A stretch of DNA of 11,634 nucleotides from Verrucomicrobiales bacterium (GTDB lineage: Bacteria; Verrucomicrobiota; Verrucomicrobiia; Limisphaerales; RI-55), in the NCBI GenBank assembly GCA_003484235.1, contig DNDP01000455.1, positions 1 through 11,634 on the forward strand, read 5' to 3'. This document shows, piece by piece, positions 5,437 to 11,634 of this stretch; positions within the stretch are counted from its first letter, which is position 1, and each line of letters begins with the position of its first letter. Under the pieces are notes generated by a model that had not been told where the DNA came from, did no database searches, and saw nothing but the letters and a program-made list of their open reading frames with translations. A program made the translations under genes and the position numbers.

Positions 5437-6183
5437 CTATTTCACCGCCTGCTGCTGTAGGTCGAGCAGCGTGCGGATGCCCCGCCCTCCAAGATCGAGC
5501 ATCGCGGACAATTCGTCGCGGCTGAAAGTTGCTTCCTCGCCGGTGCCCTGCACCTCGATGAATTTGCCTTCGGCGTTCATGACAAGATTCATGTCAACGG
5601 CTGCGGCGACATCTTCCGTGTAGCATAGATCCAGCAGCGGGCGACCACCCACGCTGCCCACGCTCACGGCGGCGACGGCCGGCTCGAGCGGCGATTCCGT
5701 CAATTTGCCCTCGTTCATCAATCGCTTTACGGCCAGCGCCAGCGCCACCCACGCTCCCGTGATCGCGGCCGTCCGGGTGCCGCCGTCTGCCTGCAACACG
5801 TCGCAATCCACCCACAGCGTCCGGGGGCCGAGCTTCTCGAGATTGATGGCTGCCCGCAGCGAGCGGCCGATCAGGCGTTGAATCTCCGTCGAGCGCCCGT
5901 CCACCTTGCCGCGGCTGCTGTCGCGCGCCTTCCGGGAAAGTGTGGAGTACGGGAGCATCGAATACTCGGCCGTGATCCAGCCGCCTACGACTCCCTGTTC
6001 CTTCATCCAGCGCGGCACCGACTCCTCGACTGTGACGGCGCAGATCACGCGGGTATCGCCCCAGGCGGTGAGGGTGGAGCCATGGGCATTGGGAGCAATG
6101 CCGTTCTGAAAGGTGACGGACCGGAGCTGGTCCGGTTGACGCCCATCGGCACGGGGTGCGGACGAGGGATTGGATGAACTCAT
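5437..6183 (-). CDS. rph: Ribonuclease PH
   Basis: A 248-residue RNase PH, the phosphorolytic 3'-5' exoribonuclease that trims tRNA precursors and forms a hexameric ring. The family blocks are all present: R-x-DGR-x-x-DQLR at 11-21, GWITAEYSMLPYST at 68-81, STEIQRLIGRSLR at 98-110, DCDVLQADGGTRTAAI at 126-141 (phosphate-binding Arg137), DLCYTED at 185-191 and FIEVQGTGE at 208-216. Length is normal for the family, with about ten extra residues before the conserved DGR. First gene of rph-phosphatase-prmA. The 138 bases between it and the PAS-AraC stop carry no gene; they include an inverted repeat at 6260-6275 (CGAGC/GCTCG arms) without a T tract, and should hold the operon promoter, which I could not pinpoint. 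Confidence 0.96.
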   Translation of the reverse strand: MSSSNPSSAPRADGRQPDQLRSVTFQNGIAPNAHGSTLTAWGDTRVICAVTVEESVPRWMKEQGVVGGWITAEYSMLPYSTLSRKARDSSRGKVDGRSTEIQRLIGRSLRAAINLEKLGPRTLWVDCDVLQADGGTRTAAITGAWVALALAVKRLMNEGKLTESPLEPAVAAVSVGSVGGRPLLDLCYTEDVAAAVDMNLVMNAEGKFIEVQGTGEEATFSRDELSAMLDLGGRGIRTLLDLQQQAVK

Positions 6184-6321
6184 GCGGCGGCGAGAATAAG
6201 CAGGGGGTGCCCGGTCAGCAACGGCGGAATGGACAGCGTGCTGTCGGCATTCGTCAGGCCGAGCGCACGTGCTCGCCGGGAGAACACTCGACGGACGAAG
6301 CAGGAGCCCTCGGGGCCGTCT

Positions 6322-7074
6322 TCAGCGCTGAAACCGGCGCCGGTAGTCCAGGGGCGGCATGCCCATCTGCGCCCGGAACGCGCGGTTGAAATGGCTTTGA
6401 TCGTAAAAGCCGCAATCCAGCGCGATCTGGCCCACGGGATCACCGCCCTCCTCGAGCCTTCGGCGGGCCATCAGCAGGCGCACCTTGAGCAGGTAGTCGC
6501 CGGCGCTCATGCTGAAGAGCCGTCGAAACTCCCGCTGAAACTGGCTGACCGAGAGATGGGCGAGTTTCGCGAGGTCTGAGGCCTCGATCCGCTGGCCATA
6601 GTGGGCGAGCACATGCTCCATGACCGGCGTCAGTCTGCCATACTGGGAGGGCGACGGTCCGGAATGGTCAAAGGGGCGCATGACGCCGGCGATGCCCATC
6701 GATCGCCCTTGCCGGTCGCGCAGCGGAATCTTGGTGCATAAATACCAGCGCGGCAGCTTGTCATGCCCCATCACCAGCCACACTTGGTCGCACAATGGCC
6801 GGCCGGACTTCATGACCCGGACGTCCTCCTCGACGTATTGGGCGGCCATGGCCGGCGGGTGAAAGTCATAGTCGGTCCTGCCGATCATCTCCGCTTCAGT
6901 TTTCAACCCATGCAGGGCCAGTTCTGAGCGGTTGGCCTTCATGAATCGCCCCTGCCGGTCCTTCATGAACAGGTAGACCCGCGGCAGATGGTCGAAGAGC
7001 TGCAGCAGTTGCCGCCACTCGCCGAGGGAGGCGAAGAAGGATTCTGCAGGGTCCGATGGAGCGGAGCGGGGCAT
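6322..7074 (-). CDS. PAS domain-containing AraC-family transcriptional regulator
   Basis: A 250-residue regulator. Residues about 25-135 form a PAS domain (VYLFMKDRQGRFMKANRS at 33-50, IGRTDYDFHPP at 64-74), a likely small-ligand or redox sensor. Residues about 148-250 are the double helix-turn-helix of AraC/XylS: LAKLAHLSVSQFQREFRRLF at 168-187 and IALDCGFYDQSHFNRAFRAQMG at 217-238, ending in the usual P-x-x-YRRRF. Length is complete. The gene is divergent from the DUF1501 gene, whose probable ATG (7145) is 70 bases away, so it may control the cytochrome operon. A weak TTGATC (7109-7104) and TGTAAT (7088-7083) pair, 15 bases apart, lies so close to the ATG that the mRNA would be almost leaderless; no Shine-Dalgarno is visible. 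Confidence 0.92.
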   Translation of the reverse strand: MPRSAPSDPAESFFASLGEWRQLLQLFDHLPRVYLFMKDRQGRFMKANRSELALHGLKTEAEMIGRTDYDFHPPAMAAQYVEEDVRVMKSGRPLCDQVWLVMGHDKLPRWYLCTKIPLRDRQGRSMGIAGVMRPFDHSGPSPSQYGRLTPVMEHVLAHYGQRIEASDLAKLAHLSVSQFQREFRRLFSMSAGDYLLKVRLLMARRRLEEGGDPVGQIALDCGFYDQSHFNRAFRAQMGMPPLDYRRRFQR

Positions 7075-7144
7075 GCCTGTTAATTACAAAAAGTTGCGGC
7101 TCCGATCAAGGCGGGCTTGGGCGACGTCTGTTCAACATACGGTC

Positions 7145-8536
7145 ATGTTCGACTTCCTCGCAGAATCACCGCACGACCGTGCGCGGTTGTGCGGCCCCGG
7201 CCATACCCGCCGGGAGTTCCTCCAGATCGGCTCGCTCGCGGCTCTGGGGCTTTCGTTGCCGCAGTATCTCTGGGCCAAGGATCAGGGGCTGGTCAAACCC
7301 GGCCACGACAACCGCTCCTGCATCATGATCTTCAATCTCGGCGGCCCCAGCCACATTGACCTGTGGGACATGAAGCCGGATGCGCCGTCGGAAATTCGCG
7401 GCCCGTTTAAGCCGATCCGCACCAAGTCCGACGCCTTCGAGATTTCCGAGCTGCTCCCCCGGCACGCGCAGATCGCCGACAAGTTCTCGCTGGTGCGCTC
7501 CTGCTGGCATGACGGTGCGGCCGTGCACGACGCCGGGTGGCAGATGATGCAGACGGGCCGCCGGTTCGCGGGCGGCATTCAGACGCCGCATGCCGGGTCC
7601 GTGGCGTCCTATCTGATGGGGAGGAAGAGCGATCTTCCACCCTTCATCGTCCTGCCTCAGCTGATGGGACGCGGTGGCGGCAACCTGCCCAACGGCCAGG
7701 CCGGCGGTTTTCTCGGCAAGGCGCACGATCCGTTCGCGCTGATGGCCGACCCTTCAAAGAAAGATTTCAAGGTGCCGGATCTGCTCCCGCCCGACCAGAT
7801 TGCCGCACACCGGCTCGAGCGCCGCCGGAAGATGCGGGACATCGTTGATCAAACCGTGGGCGACTTCGAAGCGAGCGAGGACGCGCGGCTGCTCGACGAC
7901 AACTTCCACGCCGCCTTCCGGATCATGACCAGCGAAAAGGCCCGGGCCGCCTTTGAACTGTCGCAGGAACCGATGTCCGTGCGCGAGCGCTACGGGATGA
8001 ACCGATTCGGCCAGTGCTGCCTGCTGGCCCGGCGGCTGGTGGAGAACGGCGTGCGCTTCGTGACCATCAACACCTTCCTCACCGTGTTCGATGAGATCAC
8101 CTGGGACATCCACGGTTCGAAGCCGTTCACCTCGATCCAGGGGATGAAGGAGATTGTCTGTCCGATGTATGACCAGGCCTACACGGCGTTGATCGAGGAC
8201 CTCGAGGAACGTGGGCTGTTGCGGGACACGATGGTCGCCAACCTGTCCGAGTTCGGACGGACGCCGAAGGTCAATCCCGCCGGCGGACGTGATCACTGGC
8301 CGCAATGCTTCACCGTCTATTTCGCCGGCGGTGGCGTGAAGGGCGGCCGCGTCGTGGGGGCGAGCGATCCCATCGGCGCCTATCCGGCCGAACGTCCGGT
8401 CATACCCGGCGACATCGTGGCGACCATCTTCCGGAGCCTCGGTTTTGATCATGCCTCGCACCTGCCGGGTCCGGGTGGGCGGCCTTTCTCGCTCACCGAT
8501 TTCGGCACCGAACCGATCAAGGAGCTGTTCGCGTGA
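7145..8536 (+). CDS. DUF1501 family protein, Tat-exported
   Basis: A 463-residue DUF1501 protein, a family abundant in Planctomycetota and Verrucomicrobiota and related to the alkaline phosphatase/sulfatase fold; its reaction is not established. The N-terminus has a twin-arginine signal, H-T-R-R-E-F-L at 20-26, followed by a hydrophobic stretch to about residue 44, so it is exported folded. Family blocks visible are IMIFNLGGPSHIDLWD (60-75), LSEFGRTP (367-374) and GGRDHWP (380-386), which carry likely metal ligands (Asp, His). I chose ATG 7145 because it places the Tat motif near the terminus; the frame also has ATG 7073, which overlaps the divergent regulator's start codon and adds 24 unrelated residues. 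It is the first gene of a unit with the DUF1549/1553 protein, the usual partner. Confidence 0.92.
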   Translation: MFDFLAESPHDRARLCGPGHTRREFLQIGSLAALGLSLPQYLWAKDQGLVKPGHDNRSCIMIFNLGGPSHIDLWDMKPDAPSEIRGPFKPIRTKSDAFEISELLPRHAQIADKFSLVRSCWHDGAAVHDAGWQMMQTGRRFAGGIQTPHAGSVASYLMGRKSDLPPFIVLPQLMGRGGGNLPNGQAGGFLGKAHDPFALMADPSKKDFKVPDLLPPDQIAAHRLERRRKMRDIVDQTVGDFEASEDARLLDDNFHAAFRIMTSEKARAAFELSQEPMSVRERYGMNRFGQCCLLARRLVENGVRFVTINTFLTVFDEITWDIHGSKPFTSIQGMKEIVCPMYDQAYTALIEDLEERGLLRDTMVANLSEFGRTPKVNPAGGRDHWPQCFTVYFAGGGVKGGRVVGASDPIGAYPAERPVIPGDIVATIFRSLGFDHASHLPGPGGRPFSLTDFGTEPIKELFA

Positions 8537-8745
8537 AAGTTCGATTGATGCGGAAGAACCACGAGTCAGCGCCGTTTGGATGGAACATGGTTCTGCTCCT
8601 GCGCCGGTGCTGTGGAATGACCGGTGCCAATCCTCCAGTGTCAAAGGAACGCCCAGTTCCCAGTTCGCCGACATCGGCATCTCAACCGATGACTTGGAGC
8701 CTGTTCCTTTGGTTCTTCCTTTGTCCTTTGACATTGGCCCTTGGG
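8537..8745. repeat. Probable dispersed intergenic repeat with internal inverted and direct copies
   Basis: This segment between the DUF1501 stop and the first conserved residues of the next protein differs from its GC-rich surroundings and is built of recurring phrases. CCAGTGTCAAAGGA (8635-8648) and TCCTTTGACATTGG (8724-8737) are inverted copies with one mismatch; TCCTTTG occurs three times within 8705-8730; AGTTCCC/CAGTTC recur near 8654-8665. On the minus strand it would read ...NSQGPMSKDKGRTKG..., which resembles the spurious 'N-S-N-D-E-x-x-M-T-N-D-E-G-M-T-K' type ORFs I remember from many verrucomicrobial and planctomycete genomes, a hallmark of a dispersed repeat. That link is from memory and not checked. 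Confidence 0.45.
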
Positions 8746-10932
8746 AATTTGAATGCCGCGGCTGCCGGCGAGCAATCACCCGCACCCAGCTTCCGCAACG
8801 ACATCCTCCCCATTCTCTCCAAGGCCGGCTGCAACGGCGGCGGCTGCCACGGCGCGCTGGCCGGCAAGGGTGGTTTCCGGTTGTCGCTGTTCGGCTACGA
8901 TCCGCAGGCCGACCACGCCTCCATCACCCGCGAGGTGCTTGGCCGTCGCATCGAACCGTCCGACCCCGCCCGCAGCCTGCTGCTCCTCAAGCCCACCACC
9001 GCCGTCAAACACAAGGGTGGCAAGCGGATCGACGTGGCCTCCGAGGACTATCAGACGCTGGTGAAATGGATCATCGCCGGCGCACCGGGTCCGTCGGCCA
9101 AGGATGCCACGATCGTCGGGCTGACCGTGGCTCCCACCGAATCGCTGGCAAAGCCCGGCCAGCAATTGGCCCTCACCGTGACTGCAAAGTTCAGCGATGG
9201 ATCGGAACGCGACGTCACGCGGCACACCAAGTTCACCTCGACCGACGAGACCGTGGCTTCGGTGGACGGCGAGGGACGGGTGACGGTCATCGGTCCCGGT
9301 GCCGGCGCCATCACCGCGTGGTACTCGTCCCAGATCGTGATCGCCCGGTTGACCGCGCCGTTCGCGCATGAACTGCCGGCGGCGGTGTTCGCGGAGGCGC
9401 CGCGGGCGAACTTCATCGACGACCTCGTGCTGGAACAGCTGCAGCGGCTGAACCTCAGGCCCTCTCCCTCGGCGTCGGACGCCACCTTTGTCCGTCGCGC
9501 ATTCCTCGACACTATTGGCCGGCTGCCAACCCCCGAGGAGACGCAGGCGTTCGTGGCGGAGCAGGGGGAGGAAAAGTTCGCCCGGCTTGCGGATCGCCTG
9601 CTCGCCCGGGACGAATACGTTGATTACTGGACCTACAAGTGGTCGGACCTGCTGCTGGTCAGCGGGACGAAACTGCGGCCTGAACCGCTCAAAGCCTATT
9701 ACGGCTGGATTCGTGAGCAGGTCGCGGCCAATGCACCCTGGGACGAGTTCGCCCGGGGCGTCGTCACCGCCCAGGGATCGGCGGTGGACGATGGGGCCTC
9801 GAACTTTTACGCCATCCACCAGGATCCGGAATCGATGGCGGAGAACGTGAGCCAGGCCTTCCTTTCGCTCTCCATCAACTGCGCGAAATGCCACAATCAT
9901 CCGTTGGAGAAGTGGACCAACGACCAGTATTACCAGTTCGCCAACCTGTTCGCCCGGGTGCGGGCCAAGGGCTGGGGCGGCGACCCGCGCAACGGCGACG
10001 GCCAGCGCACGCTCTACGTCGAGCCGGCCGGTGACCTGATCCAGCCGCGCACCGGAAAGCCGCAGCCTCCGGCACCGCTCGATGCCGAGCCGCTTCCGAT
10101 GGATGATCCCGGCGACCGGCGCGAGGTGCTGGCCGAATGGCTGACCGCTCCGGACAATCCCTATTTCACCCGGGCGATCGTCAACCGCGTCTGGGCCAAT
10201 TTCATGGGCGTGGGCCTGGTCGAGCCGGTGGACGACCTGCGCGCCTCCAATCCGCCGAGCAACGAAGAGCTCATGTCCGCGCTGGCCGACCATCTGATCG
10301 GGCAACGCCATGACCTCAAACAGTTGATGCGGCTGATCCTGACCTCGCAGACGTATCGTCGCTCGAGCGAGCCGCTGCCGGAGAACCGCGACGACCGCCG
10401 GCACTTCTCGCGGTTTTATCCGCGCCGGCTGACGGCCGAGGTGCTGAGCGATGCCATCTCGGACGTGACCGGCGTGCGTGACACCTACAAGGAGATCCAG
10501 CTCAGCGACGGCTCGACCGCCAAGACCGAGTTCTACGAGGAAGGCACCCGGGCGCTGGAACTGTTCGACTCGGCGGTGAGCTCCTACTTCCTGAGCACCT
10601 TCGGGCGCAACCAGCGCGAGATCACCTGCGAGTGCGAGCGCTCCAACCAGCCGAGCCTCGTCCAGGTGCTGCACCTGTCCAATGGCCCGACGATCAACGA
10701 CAAGCTCGCCTCCGACAAGGGCCGGGTGGCGAAACTGCTGGGAGACGAACCGCCGCCGGGAGAACTGCTCGACCGCGCGTGGCTGCTCTGCCTGGGCCGT
10801 CCGCCAACCGACTCGGAGCGGGGCGCCTTTGAACCGCTGCTTGCGACGGCGGATAGGCAGGAGCGCAGACACGTCACCGAGGATCTATTCTGGTCGCTGC
10901 TGACGAGCCGTGAATTTCTTTTCCAACACTGA
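8689..10932 (+). CDS. Cytochrome-like DUF1549/DUF1553 protein with Big_2 domain
   Basis: A 747-residue exported protein typical of the planctomycete-verrucomicrobial lineage. Order: signal peptide at about 1-27 (hydrophobic WSLFLWFFLCPLTLAL, then AAAAG); a cytochrome c-like domain at about 35-135 with an expanded heme site C48-N-G-G-G-C53-H54 and a possible distal His in KHKGGKRI; a bacterial Ig-like group 2 domain at about 138-222; DUF1549 (PSCyt2) at about 243-430 with a second heme site CAKCH at 398-402; and DUF1553 (PSD1) at about 478-745, including NRVWANFMGVGLVEPVDDLR. The physiological role is unproven; redox work at the cell surface is inferred. A GTG at 8533 overlaps the DUF1501 stop (GTGA) and would add 52 residues, but these lie in repeat-like DNA and would bury the signal peptide, so I prefer ATG 8689. 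The next gene starts four bases on. Confidence 0.9.
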   Translation: MTWSLFLWFFLCPLTLALGNLNAAAAGEQSPAPSFRNDILPILSKAGCNGGGCHGALAGKGGFRLSLFGYDPQADHASITREVLGRRIEPSDPARSLLLLKPTTAVKHKGGKRIDVASEDYQTLVKWIIAGAPGPSAKDATIVGLTVAPTESLAKPGQQLALTVTAKFSDGSERDVTRHTKFTSTDETVASVDGEGRVTVIGPGAGAITAWYSSQIVIARLTAPFAHELPAAVFAEAPRANFIDDLVLEQLQRLNLRPSPSASDATFVRRAFLDTIGRLPTPEETQAFVAEQGEEKFARLADRLLARDEYVDYWTYKWSDLLLVSGTKLRPEPLKAYYGWIREQVAANAPWDEFARGVVTAQGSAVDDGASNFYAIHQDPESMAENVSQAFLSLSINCAKCHNHPLEKWTNDQYYQFANLFARVRAKGWGGDPRNGDGQRTLYVEPAGDLIQPRTGKPQPPAPLDAEPLPMDDPGDRREVLAEWLTAPDNPYFTRAIVNRVWANFMGVGLVEPVDDLRASNPPSNEELMSALADHLIGQRHDLKQLMRLILTSQTYRRSSEPLPENRDDRRHFSRFYPRRLTAEVLSDAISDVTGVRDTYKEIQLSDGSTAKTEFYEEGTRALELFDSAVSSYFLSTFGRNQREITCECERSNQPSLVQVLHLSNGPTINDKLASDKGRVAKLLGDEPPPGELLDRAWLLCLGRPPTDSERGAFEPLLATADRQERRHVTEDLFWSLLTSREFLFQH

Positions 10933-10936
10933 ACCG

Positions 10937-11634
10937 ATGCCTAAAGGAATCCAGATCCTGGGAGCGACGGTGTTCGCCTGGGCGGCGTTGGCGCCCGGGG
11001 ATGCCGCTATCGCTGCTGATATCGTCTACGAGCGCGACATCGCGCCGATCTTCCGGACTTACTGCGCCGGCTGCCACAATGATGTGGATCTCGAAGGAGA
11101 GCTCTCCGTCGAGCGCTATGCCACACTGCGCAAGGGCGGCATGGACGAGGGCGATCCTGTCGTTCCGGGCAAGGCAGAGGACTCGTTCCTGATTCGGTCG
11201 CTTGAGGGCCGTTCGACTCCGCGGATGCCGCCCAAGGACGAGCCGCGCGTTCCAGCCGACGATCTGGCCCTGCTGAAACGTTGGATTGCCGAGGGAGCCC
11301 ACGGTCCTGTGCGGGACGAGTCGATCCTCGAAACGCTCGTGGTGCCGGAGATTCCCGGGGCAGCCAGCTCGCCTCCCGCGGTGACGGCTCTCGCCCGTTC
11401 AGCGGATGGAAAACTAATTGCCGTCGGATCGTATGGCCGGGTGGAAATCCGGTCCCGGCTGAATGAGGCTGCGCGGCTGGTGATTGGCGACCTGCCGGGG
11501 AAGGTCAATGCCGTCAACTTTTCAGCCGATGGAAAGCAGGTCGTGATCGCCACGGGTATCACCGGCCTGCGCGGTGTGGCGTTGCTGCATGAGCTGTCCG
11601 ATGGCCGGCTGGCCCGCGAATTCGCGGGGCATGA
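10937..11634 (+). CDS. PSCyt1-type cytochrome c fused to WD40 repeats, 3' end beyond window
   Basis: The first 232 residues of a longer protein; the frame is open at the window edge. A signal peptide covers about 1-27 (ILGATVFAWAALAPGDAAIAA). Residues 30-122 are a planctomycete-type cytochrome c domain with heme site CAGCH at 43-47 and a likely distal methionine in RMPP (M97). From about 147 the sequence turns into WD40-like blades: VTALARSADGKLIAVGSYGRVEI and VNAVNFSADGKQVVIATG, each with the S-A-D-G-K turn before a strand. Such proteins are exported and presumably combine electron transfer with a propeller for binding; function is unknown. Only four bases separate it from the DUF1549/1553 stop, so it belongs to the same operon. 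No Shine-Dalgarno is seen. Confidence 0.9.
   Translation, partial: MPKGIQILGATVFAWAALAPGDAAIAADIVYERDIAPIFRTYCAGCHNDVDLEGELSVERYATLRKGGMDEGDPVVPGKAEDSFLIRSLEGRSTPRMPPKDEPRVPADDLALLKRWIAEGAHGPVRDESILETLVVPEIPGAASSPPAVTALARSADGKLIAVGSYGRVEIRSRLNEAARLVIGDLPGKVNAVNFSADGKQVVIATGITGLRGVALLHELSDGRLAREFAGH

Noticed and set aside
6260..6275. Inverted repeat downstream of the PAS-AraC gene as a terminator
   Set aside because: The arms are only five bases long and there is no T tract on either strand.
7073..7144. 24-residue N-terminal extension of the DUF1501 protein
   Set aside because: It would move the twin-arginine motif away from the terminus and overlap the start codon of the divergent regulator; ATG 7145 fits the family better, although not proven.
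8533..8688. GTG start overlapping the DUF1501 stop for the DUF1549 protein
   Set aside because: The GTGA overlap is tempting, but the added 52 residues come from repeat-like DNA and would put a long non-hydrophobic segment before the signal peptide.
7754..8785. Minus-strand open frame of 343 codons opposite the DUF1501 gene and the repeat-like segment
   Set aside because: Antisense to a strongly supported gene. Only its start, which reads through the suspected repeat, is informative and is discussed as a repeat signature.
8776..10872. Minus-strand open frame of 698 codons opposite the DUF1549/DUF1553 gene
   Set aside because: The plus strand encodes a clearly recognisable multidomain protein; the antisense translation shows no domains and is the kind of frame that high GC at third positions leaves open.
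1..11634. tRNA, rRNA, CRISPR arrays, insertion sequences
   Set aside because: No cloverleaf-like segment, regularly spaced repeat series, transposase-like protein or terminal inverted repeats with target duplication were seen in the gaps.

Overview
The window looks like chromosome of a GC-rich bacterium of the Planctomycetota-Verrucomicrobiota group, most probably Verrucomicrobiota. The pointers are the planctomycete/verrucomicrobial export-and-cytochrome genes at the right end (DUF1501, DUF1549/DUF1553, PSCyt1-type cytochrome fused to WD40), a DksA-like protein with a Lys/Ser-rich head and a decayed zinc finger, and the near absence of Shine-Dalgarno sequences. This assignment is inference; no rRNA or other phylogenetic marker was compared.

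Layout, left to right. (1) 1-806, minus: a 3'-truncated gene of unknown function with weak ATP-grasp-like features. (2) 1059-2125, plus: a tight operon of a DksA/TraR-like protein, ribosomal protein L33 (rpmG) and ribosomal protein S18 (rpsR), closed by a strong intrinsic terminator. (3) 2223-3445, plus: a ZIP-family metal transporter with His-rich loops, followed after 5 bases by a Fur/Zur-type metalloregulator. (4) 3462-3901: a convergent gap holding a small minus-strand ORF and a terminator that faces the minus strand. (5) 3902-6183, minus: rph (RNase PH), a histidine phosphatase and prmA (L11 methyltransferase), an RNA/ribosome maturation operon. (6) 6322-7074, minus: a PAS-AraC regulator, divergent from (7) 7145-11634, plus: a Tat-exported DUF1501 protein, a multidomain DUF1549/DUF1553 cytochrome-like protein with a Big_2 domain, and the start of a cytochrome c-WD40 protein that runs off the window.

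The most interesting reading is of regions 2 and 3 together. The DksA-like protein keeps one of four zinc-finger cysteines, and L33 and S18 both lack CxxC zinc ribbons. The next genes are a probable zinc importer and a Fur/Zur-type regulator. Zinc-free paralogues of DksA, L33 and S18 are classic Zur-controlled zinc-sparing genes in other bacteria, so this could be a zinc-economy neighbourhood. It may equally be coincidence with housekeeping copies.

A second point is the segment before the DUF1549 domain protein (about 8537-8745). It looks like a dispersed intergenic repeat that now encodes the signal peptide of the exported protein.
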